From: Chloroflexota bacterium
Lineage (GTDB): Bacteria > Chloroflexota > Anaerolineae > Caldilineales > Caldilineaceae
Assembly (NCBI GenBank): GCA_018969295.1
Contig: JAGWYN010000077.1
Span: 1 to 11,317, forward strand
Reading direction: 5' to 3'
DNA length: 11,317 bases
This document shows, in pieces, positions 6,500 to 11,317 of the stretch (position 1 is the stretch's first letter; every line of letters begins with the position of its first letter). Below the pieces are notes generated by a model. The model did not search any database and was not told the DNA's origin. It was given only the letters and a program-made list of their open reading frames with translations. The position numbers and the translations under genes were made by a program.

Positions 6500-7509
6500 A
6501 CGATTTCACCGCTGTGCTGGCACCTTTCGACTTCACGGGGATGGAACGTGAATTTTTGTTGGGGATGCACCGCCGTATGGTGCAGGCCCGCGAATTTGAG
6601 GAGCAACTCTATTATTTATTTTTGTCCCGCCCAATGCCAGGCACCATGCACCAGGCAACTGGGCAGGAGGCGGTTGCCGTGGGGATTGTGAGTGCGCTGG
6701 CCGCCGACGACTATGTTACCAGCACCCATCGCGGGCACGCACACTGTGTCGCCAAAGGGGTACCGCTGGATGCGATGATGGCAGAGATGTTTGCCAGGCG
6801 CACCGGTTCCTGCCGGGGGATGGGTGGTTCCATGCATCTGTGTGATTTTTCGCGCGGGATGTTGGGGGCATTTGGGATTGTAGGAGCGGGCATTCCGATT
6901 GCGGCCGGGGCTGCGTTGTCGGCGCGTGTGCGCGGGAGCGGACAGGTTGCGGTCAGCTTTTTTGGCGACGGCGCCACCAATGAAGGGATCTTTCACGAGA
7001 CGCTCAACATGGCGTCGTTGTGGAAGCTGCCGGCCATTTTCGTGATCGAAAACAACCAATATGCACTTTCGATGCGCGTTCAGGAATCCTCCGCCATGCC
7101 CAATCTGGCCGAGCGCGGCGCTGCCTATGCAATTCCAGGGATGCAGGTTGACGGCAACAATGTGGCCGCCGTCTACCAGGCGGCCGCCGCCGCTGTGGCG
7201 CGCGCCCGCAGCGGCGAGGGCCCCACGCTGATCGAATGTATCACCTACCGTGCGCGCGGCCACGCGCGCTTCGAGGCTTCCGGGTATCGGGAGGCAGCTG
7301 AGGTAGAGCGGTGGAAACGGCTCGACCCGATCTTGCGGATGGCAGAAGCGCTCCAGAATGCCGGGCTGGCCACAGCCGCCGAACTGGCTCAGATTGAGGC
7401 GGAGGTGCACGCCGAGCTGGAAGCAGCCATCGCCTTTGCCGAGAGCAGCCCGGCGGTGGAGCCAGAGGACTACCTGCAATACATCACACTGGAGACCACA
7501 CATGTCTGA
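6496..7509 (+). CDS. 2-oxo-acid/acetoin-type dehydrogenase E1 component, alpha subunit (TPP-dependent)
   Basis: This 337-residue E1-alpha subunit has the thiamine diphosphate/Mg motif GDGATNEG (157-164) ending at NN (186-187) in ENNQYALS. MHQATGQEAVAVG (51-63) and YVTSTHRGHAHCVAKG (73-88) resemble acetoin dehydrogenase AcoA and related bacterial E1 proteins more than classical pyruvate dehydrogenase. RGMGGSMHL (107-115) is also conserved. The phosphorylation-loop area reads YRARGHARFEASGYR, unlike the YRxxGHSxxD of classical pyruvate enzymes, so the substrate may differ. With the E1-beta subunit it would decarboxylate a 2-oxo acid (or cleave acetoin) and pass the acyl group to lipoyl-E2. The ATG at 6496 overlaps the previous stop and has GAGG 8 bases upstream. 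The open frame reaches back to 6478, but that start lacks a ribosome-binding site. The true 2-oxo acid is not known. Confidence 0.92.
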   Translation: MNDFTAVLAPFDFTGMEREFLLGMHRRMVQAREFEEQLYYLFLSRPMPGTMHQATGQEAVAVGIVSALAADDYVTSTHRGHAHCVAKGVPLDAMMAEMFARRTGSCRGMGGSMHLCDFSRGMLGAFGIVGAGIPIAAGAALSARVRGSGQVAVSFFGDGATNEGIFHETLNMASLWKLPAIFVIENNQYALSMRVQESSAMPNLAERGAAYAIPGMQVDGNNVAAVYQAAAAAVARARSGEGPTLIECITYRARGHARFEASGYREAAEVERWKRLDPILRMAEALQNAGLATAAELAQIEAEVHAELEAAIAFAESSPAVEPEDYLQYITLETTHV

Positions 7510-8539
7510 CCCTGTTGTGCGAGAACTGTCGATGATGGAGGCCATCCGCGAAGCGATTGTGCAGGAGATGCGTCGCGACCCGCGCGTCATTTTGTTGGGC
7601 GAGGATGTGGGGAAATTTGGGGGGGCATTTCATGTGACGCATGGCCTCTTGGAAGAATTTGGCCCGCTGCGTGTCTGGGACACCCCCATTTCAGAGGCAG
7701 GGTTTATGGGCGTCGGCGTCGGCGCCGCACTCACCGGCCTGCGCCCGATCGTCGAGCTGCAATATGCAGATTTTATTTTTTGCGCCATGGACCAAGTGGT
7801 GAACGAGGCAGCCAAGCTGCGGCTGATGTCGGGTGGCCAGGCCAGCGTGCCGATGCTGATCCGGGCCCCCCAGGGGGCCACAGGCCGTGGCGCCCAACAC
7901 TCTCAGAGTGTCGAAGCCTGGTTCATGCACACCCCAGGGATCAAAGTGGTGCTGCCCTCCACCCCCTACGATGCCAAAGGGTTGCTGGTCAGCGCGCTGC
8001 GCGATGACAACCCTGTTCTTTTTCTGGAGCACAAGATGCTTTACGGATCTGCTTCCCCAGGGGGAGGGAAGGCCACCACCGACCCGACGATCGGCCAGCT
8101 GGGGCGTGTGGTGCCGGCAGACCCCTATGCCATTCCACTGGGCAAGGCCGACATCAAACGGGCTGGCCGCGATGTCACCGTTGTGGCGACCGCAGTGATG
8201 GTCCACCGAGCCCTGGCAGTGGCCAGCCAGCTGGCTGGCGAAGGGATCGAGGTGGAGGTCATCGACCCACGCACGCTGGTACCGCTGGACAGCGAGACAA
8301 TTCTGGCTTCGCTGCGCCGCACCCACCGCATCGTCGTGGTGACCGAAGATACACGGCGTGCCGGCGTCGGCGCCGAGCTGATGGCCACGATTCTGGAGGA
8401 GGGCTTTGACGAGCTGGACGCGCCTGTGATCCGCGTCTGTGCCGTCGATACGCCGATCCCATTTGCGCCAGCTGCCCAGGACCACGCGATCCCCAACACC
8501 GCCGATATCCTGGCCGCAATCCGCCGCGTGCTGGAGTAA
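7502..8539 (+). CDS. 2-oxo-acid/acetoin-type dehydrogenase E1 component, beta subunit
   Basis: This 345-residue E1-beta subunit has a transketolase-like pyrimidine-binding domain at about 6-180 and a transketolase C-terminal domain at about 200-335. GEDVGKFGGAFHVT (33-46), WDTPISEAGFMGVGVGAA (59-76) with the cofactor-contacting Glu E65, and QHSQSVEAWFMHTPG (132-146) are the family's hallmarks. VIDPRTLVPLD marks the C-terminal domain. It pairs with the alpha subunit as an alpha2beta2 E1. Its ATG lies 8 bases inside the end of the alpha gene, with GGAG in good position (translational coupling). Length is normal (325-345). Acetoin, pyruvate and branched-chain versions cannot be told apart reliably by eye. 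Confidence 0.94.
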   Translation: MSDPVVRELSMMEAIREAIVQEMRRDPRVILLGEDVGKFGGAFHVTHGLLEEFGPLRVWDTPISEAGFMGVGVGAALTGLRPIVELQYADFIFCAMDQVVNEAAKLRLMSGGQASVPMLIRAPQGATGRGAQHSQSVEAWFMHTPGIKVVLPSTPYDAKGLLVSALRDDNPVLFLEHKMLYGSASPGGGKATTDPTIGQLGRVVPADPYAIPLGKADIKRAGRDVTVVATAVMVHRALAVASQLAGEGIEVEVIDPRTLVPLDSETILASLRRTHRIVVVTEDTRRAGVGAELMATILEEGFDELDAPVIRVCAVDTPIPFAPAAQDHAIPNTADILAAIRRVLE

Positions 8540-8543
8540 CGCC

Positions 8544-9632
8544 ATGTCGACATCAGTGCTCGTGCCCATCCTGGGCGAAGCGATCAGCGAAGCGAGAGTC
8601 ACCACCTGGCTCAAACAGATCGGCGACCCAGTCCGCCGCGGGGACGAACTGGCAGAGCTGGAGACCGACAAAGCAGTTCTGGCACTGGAATGCCCTGCCG
8701 ACGGTCTGTTGTTGGAAATTTTGATCGGTGAGGGAGTGCTGGTCACCGCAGGCCAACTGTTGGCCCGCGTCGGCCGTCTGGAAGAAGTGGCAGCACAGCC
8801 CCCGGCAGCACAGCCCCCGGCAGCCGACGAACGCCGCCGCATTTCGCCAGCTGCACGCCGGCTGGCGCGCCAGCATGGCCTCGATCTGGCAGCGCTGGCA
8901 CCTGCTCTACCCGGTGCCCGCATCACAACCCACGACGTCCACCGGCAGCTTGCGGGCAGCAACCGTCTGCCGCAGCGACAGCAGCTGTTGACCGAAACCC
9001 AGCGGGTGATGGCGACCCGCATGGCCCAGAGCGCGCGAGAGATCCCACAGTTTTCAGCGACGATCGAATGCGATGCAAGCCGGCTGCTGGCAGCCAAGGA
9101 GGAACTGGCCAACCGCTCTCTGTCGCTCACCGCGTTGTTGGCTGGGATTGTTGCCCGGGTGCTGCTGCGCCACCCACTGCTCAACAGCCGCTACGCAGGT
9201 GAGAGCGTGATCCTCTATACGACGGTCAACCTGGGGATAGCAGTCACTACCCCACAAGGGCTGGTGGTGCCTGTCCTGCACCATGCGGAAACACTGGCAG
9301 CCGGGCCGCTTGCCGAGCAGTTGACCAGGCTGGTGCAGGCGGCACGTGAAGGACGGTTGAGCCTGGCACAGGTGAGCGACGGCACATTTACCCTGAGCAA
9401 CCTGGGCATGTATGGGGTCAGCCACTTCATCCCGCTGGTCAACCCGCCGCAGGCGGCGATCCTGGGTGTGGCCGGCATTCACCCGACAGTGGTGCCCACT
9501 GCCACCGGAACACGCCACTGCCAACGCATGGCGCTGACCGTCAGCGCCGACCACCGTGTGGTCGACGGCGCCGCTGCCGCCCTGTTTCTACAAGACCTTC
9601 AACATACCATCGAAGAGACACCCCTCTTCTGA
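8544..9632 (+). CDS. dihydrolipoamide acyltransferase (E2) of the 2-oxo-acid dehydrogenase complex
   Basis: This 362-residue E2 has three parts in the usual order. A single lipoyl domain (about 3-78) carries K43 in ELETDKAVLALE as the lipoylation site. A peripheral-subunit-binding domain follows (about 98-136; ISPAARRLARQHGLDL). The catalytic acyltransferase domain (about 145-360) has the active-site motif DHRVVDGA (H337, D341) near its end. The linker after the lipoyl domain is very short (about 15 residues), contains AAQPPAAQPPAA, and is encoded by a 15-bp tandem repeat. The whole protein is shorter than most E2s (400 or more). The ATG lies 4 bases after the E1-beta stop, with GGAG upstream. 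E2 forms the core of the complex and transfers the acyl group to CoA. No E3 gene is in the window, so E3 is probably shared with other complexes. Confidence 0.94.
   Translation: MSTSVLVPILGEAISEARVTTWLKQIGDPVRRGDELAELETDKAVLALECPADGLLLEILIGEGVLVTAGQLLARVGRLEEVAAQPPAAQPPAADERRRISPAARRLARQHGLDLAALAPALPGARITTHDVHRQLAGSNRLPQRQQLLTETQRVMATRMAQSAREIPQFSATIECDASRLLAAKEELANRSLSLTALLAGIVARVLLRHPLLNSRYAGESVILYTTVNLGIAVTTPQGLVVPVLHHAETLAAGPLAEQLTRLVQAAREGRLSLAQVSDGTFTLSNLGMYGVSHFIPLVNPPQAAILGVAGIHPTVVPTATGTRHCQRMALTVSADHRVVDGAAAALFLQDLQHTIEETPLF
8791..8820 (+). repeat. 15-bp perfect tandem duplication in the E2 linker
   Basis: The unit CAGCACAGCCCCCGG occurs twice back to back (8791-8805 and 8806-8820), followed by a further partial CAGC. 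It encodes a repeated five-residue Ala/Gln/Pro unit in the flexible linker between the lipoyl and subunit-binding domains. It keeps the reading frame and looks like recent slippage, so linker length may vary between strains. Confidence 0.9.
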
Positions 9633-9646
9633 AAGGACAATCGACC

Positions 9647-10237
9647 ATGCAGATCCCATCCTTGCCGGTGTCCGATTCTCCGGCCAGCGTCCAGTTTGAT
9701 TTTGCCACTGGCCTCTTCACCCCTTTTGTGGATGTGGTCGAGCGCCGTGTGAATGACCTGCAGGAAATGTTTCATGACCAGGCTGCTGTGGGAGAGCTGC
9801 TGGCGGGCGACAACCCTGTCGTCTACGAGATCCGCTACCATCCCTTTCTTACCACGACTTCAGACATGGGCCTCGGCGTGACCCGCATTTACCCTGGCCA
9901 GATCGGGATAGAGTACTATATGACCAAAGGGCATTTCCACGAGCGCACCGACCAGCCTGAAATCTACTTCTGTGTGCGGGGAGAGGGCTTCTTGTTGTTG
10001 GAGACACGCGCCGGCGATTTTGAGGCTGTCCCCTGGAAGGCAGGGACGATCACCCACATTCCACCGCTGTGGGCACACCGCGTGGTCAACACCGGCACAG
10101 ATCTATTGGTCTTTGTGGCAAGCTATCACCTGGCCGCCGGCCACGACTACGCCCCCATCTTGGCCCGTGGATTTGCCCAGATCGTCGTCGAACAGGAAGG
10201 GGTGCCGCAGCTGGTGCCCAACCCGCGACGCCGCTAA
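9647..10237 (+). CDS. cupin-type glucose-6-phosphate isomerase homologue (GPI family)
   Basis: This 196-residue cupin matches the archaeal-type phosphoglucose isomerase family (GPI), whose Pyrococcus member is 189 residues. The metal site is intact: MTKGHFHERTDQPEIYFCV gives H96, H98 and E105, and HIPPLWAHRVVN gives H144. The family's C-terminal AGHDYAPILARGFAQIVVE is present. The N-terminal 60 residues, with VERRVNDL, also fit. Characterised members interconvert glucose 6-phosphate and fructose 6-phosphate in the cytoplasm using a bound divalent metal. In this operon it may instead act on another sugar or sugar phosphate, which is inference. The ATG has AGGA about 10 bases upstream and lies 14 bases after the E2 stop, so it is the last gene of the rightward operon. 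It ends 5 bases from the converging regulator gene. Confidence 0.9.
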   Translation: MQIPSLPVSDSPASVQFDFATGLFTPFVDVVERRVNDLQEMFHDQAAVGELLAGDNPVVYEIRYHPFLTTTSDMGLGVTRIYPGQIGIEYYMTKGHFHERTDQPEIYFCVRGEGFLLLETRAGDFEAVPWKAGTITHIPPLWAHRVVNTGTDLLVFVASYHLAAGHDYAPILARGFAQIVVEQEGVPQLVPNPRRR

Positions 10238-10242
10238 GGCCG

Positions 10243-11184
10243 CTACAACAACGCAGCCAGCACAGCCTGGGCCAGATCCTGGTCTACGATCAGATCGGTG
10301 ATCAGCCGTGTGCGCAGCGCACCGACCACAGCCTGGGTCTTCTCGACGCCGCCGGCGACAGCAACCACAGTCTGCACCGTGCGCAGCTGCTCCAGCTGAA
10401 TGCCCAGAATACAGTCGTCCTGGGGCATATAGATGGGCTGACCGTTGCTGGCAAAGTGACGTGCCACAATATCGCCGACAGCCCCTGCAGCCAGATACTG
10501 GCGCACATTTTTCTCGCCCAGATACACCACCTGGCCGTGGGCAGCACCCAAGGCACCGATGCCAATACAGGCAACGTTCAGGCGCTGCCACCGTTCAGCC
10601 ACAGGGCGGGCGGTCTCGTCGGCCAGCAGCTCGGCACGCAACGTGGGGCTGCCAACCATCAGCGGCGCCAATAAAAAATAGGGCTGCCCGCTAAATGCCC
10701 GGGCCATCTGCAACACGATCTGGTTCATCTGGGTGTAAGAACCTGTGAAACTGCTCTCCCCCATCAGCGGCACCACCTCGATCGCATATGGGCGAACCGG
10801 CGCCAGCAAGTTGACAGTCTCCATGATCGTGCGCCCCCACCCCAAGCCGACCAGATCCCCGTCGTGCACGCGACTTTCCAAAAAACGTGCCGCCGCCCCC
10901 CCCAGCGAACGCAACACCAGCTCCTCCGAGCTAGGTTTGGGAATGACACGCACACTGCGCAGCCCGCTGCGGTCTTGCAACGCCAACGCCACATCCTCAC
11001 ACTGATCTTGTGGGTTGTCGATCTGGATGCGCACGATATTCTGCTCGCGGGCCCGTTTCAGGTAGAGCGCTACCAGCGAACGGGAGACCCCCATCTGGTC
11101 GGCAATCTCCTGCTGCGATTTCCCATCTTCGTAGTAAAGCGTTGCAACCTGCACCAGCGTTGCAATCAATTCACTGTTGGCCAT
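10243..11184 (-). CDS. SorC-family (DeoR-like) sugar-responsive transcriptional regulator
   Basis: This 313-residue regulator has an N-terminal helix-turn-helix at about 22-46 (KSQQEIADQMGVSRSLVALY). The rest (about 58-313) is the sugar-phosphate-binding domain of the SorC family, related to phosphosugar isomerases. Signature pieces are VGLGWGRTIMETV (112-124), the CIGIGALG segment, and GAVGDIVARHF in the C-terminal half. Family members such as SorC, DeoR of Bacillus and CggR bind operators as tetramers and are released or activated by phosphorylated sugars. I chose the ATG at 11184 with GAG 6 bases upstream; the frame is open to a TTG at 11214 without a usable site. It converges on the cupin gene with a 5-base gap and no visible terminator between them. 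TGACAAA-type sites in its upstream region suggest that it also regulates itself. Confidence 0.92.
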   Translation of the reverse strand: MANSELIATLVQVATLYYEDGKSQQEIADQMGVSRSLVALYLKRAREQNIVRIQIDNPQDQCEDVALALQDRSGLRSVRVIPKPSSEELVLRSLGGAAARFLESRVHDGDLVGLGWGRTIMETVNLLAPVRPYAIEVVPLMGESSFTGSYTQMNQIVLQMARAFSGQPYFLLAPLMVGSPTLRAELLADETARPVAERWQRLNVACIGIGALGAAHGQVVYLGEKNVRQYLAAGAVGDIVARHFASNGQPIYMPQDDCILGIQLEQLRTVQTVVAVAGGVEKTQAVVGALRTRLITDLIVDQDLAQAVLAALL

Positions 11185-11207
11185 CGTTGCTCGCTTTTCT
11201 CTGTAAG

Positions 11208-11217
11208 TTGACAAATG
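11208..11217 (+). promoter_or_regulatory. operator half-site-like TTGACAAATG upstream of the regulator gene
   Basis: TTGACAAATG matches the TTGACATATG half of elements A and B at 9 of 10 positions. It lies 24 bases upstream of the regulator's ATG and close to its possible transcription start. A bound repressor here could block the regulator's own transcription. I find no second arm at the spacing seen in A and B, so this is a half-site at most. Confidence 0.45.
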
Positions 11218-11222
11218 TTTTT

Positions 11223-11252
11223 AGCATACTCCACTTGTGCAGAACGCACCAA
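11223..11252 (-). promoter_or_regulatory. possible weak leftward promoter of the regulator gene
   Basis: Read leftward, TTGGTG (11247-11252), 18 bases, and TATGCT (11223-11228) could serve as -35 and -10 boxes, matching 3 of 6 and 4 of 6 consensus positions. Transcription would start close to the half-site at 11208-11217. The match is weak and only position and context support it. Confidence 0.3.
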
Positions 11253-11270
11253 AACCTAGACATCTAGCCA

Positions 11271-11299
11271 GTGACAAAACCCAATTTATCAGGTATTGT
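11271..11299 (+). promoter_or_regulatory. possible rightward promoter leading out of the window
   Basis: GTGACA (11271-11276; 5 of 6), exactly 17 bases, and TATTGT (11294-11299; identical to the leftward promoter's -10) form a promoter-like pair pointing right. The -35 is part of a sequence (11265-11279) that matches 13 of 15 bases with the arm of element B at 5632-5646, both ending in TGACAAAA. A small palindrome CTAGA-CA-TCTAG (11256-11267) lies just upstream. This predicts a co-regulated gene beyond the right edge. Confidence 0.5.
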
Positions 11300-11317
11300 G
11301 AGTTCAAATACATTCTC

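Noticed and set aside
7691..9184. Long leftward open frame (497 codons) opposite E1-beta and E2
   Set aside because: The translation is Ser/Arg/Ala-rich without domains, and it covers two well-supported genes on the other strand.
10225..10260. Terminator between the converging cupin and regulator genes
   Set aside because: The 5-base gap and flanking codons show only GC-rich direct repeats (GCCGC twice), with no inverted repeat or T-run.
11185..11214. TTG at 11214 as the start of the SorC-family gene
   Set aside because: The extra ten residues lack family similarity and the nearest purine-rich motif is 14 bases away; the ATG at 11184 gives the normal N-terminus.
11208..11236. TTGACA at 11208-11213 as the -35 of a rightward promoter
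   Set aside because: Seventeen bases downstream the sequence is CCACTT, which is not a -10 box; the site is better read as an operator half.

Overview
The window reads as part of a carbohydrate-utilisation island from a bacterium of fairly high GC content. Ten protein genes are visible: nine complete and one cut by the left edge. The twin-arginine lipoprotein-type solute-binding protein, the CUT1 permease pair without a local ATPase, the cytoplasmic GH42-like glycosidase and the GTG/TTG starts would suit a Chloroflexota lineage (Anaerolineae/Caldilineae type). That placement is an impression from protein style, not from a marker gene. I see no RNA gene, insertion sequence, CRISPR array or replication origin.

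Layout. The left half (1-5464) is one leftward operon. In transcription order it encodes a sugar-binding lipoprotein, two ABC permeases, a GH42-like glycoside hydrolase, and the start of a protein with a DUF5060-like N-terminus. A 330-bp AT-rich divergent control region (5465-5794) follows. The right half (5795-10237) is a tightly packed rightward operon: a cyclase-family metal hydrolase, the E1-alpha, E1-beta and E2 subunits of a 2-oxo-acid/acetoin-type dehydrogenase complex, and a cupin-type glucose-6-phosphate isomerase homologue. A SorC-family sugar-sensing regulator (10243-11184) converges on it from the right. The last 133 bp hold the regulator's upstream region and a possible promoter pointing out of the window.

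Control. The divergent region holds two copies of a 22-bp element (20 of 22 identical) in opposite orientation. Each overlaps, in the same register, the -35 box of a promoter: TTGACA-N17-TATACT rightward and TTGACA-N17-TATTGT leftward. Related TGACAAA-type sites lie upstream of the SorC-family gene. There another promoter-like GTGACA-N17-TATTGT points rightward past the window edge. The simplest reading is that the SorC-family protein controls both operons, itself, and an unseen gene to the right.

How the genes may work together. A glycoside or oligosaccharide is bound outside the cell, imported by the two permeases with an ATPase encoded elsewhere, and cut in the cytoplasm by the glycosidase(s). 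The released sugar would then be processed by the cupin isomerase, the cyclase-type hydrolase and a dedicated 2-oxo-acid dehydrogenase that makes an acyl-CoA. No sugar kinase, aldolase, sugar dehydrogenase or lipoamide dehydrogenase (E3) is present, so the pathway is incomplete here and its substrate is unknown. The pairing of a glycoside importer with a cyclase and a private 2-oxo-acid dehydrogenase under one apparent operator is the most interesting feature of the window.
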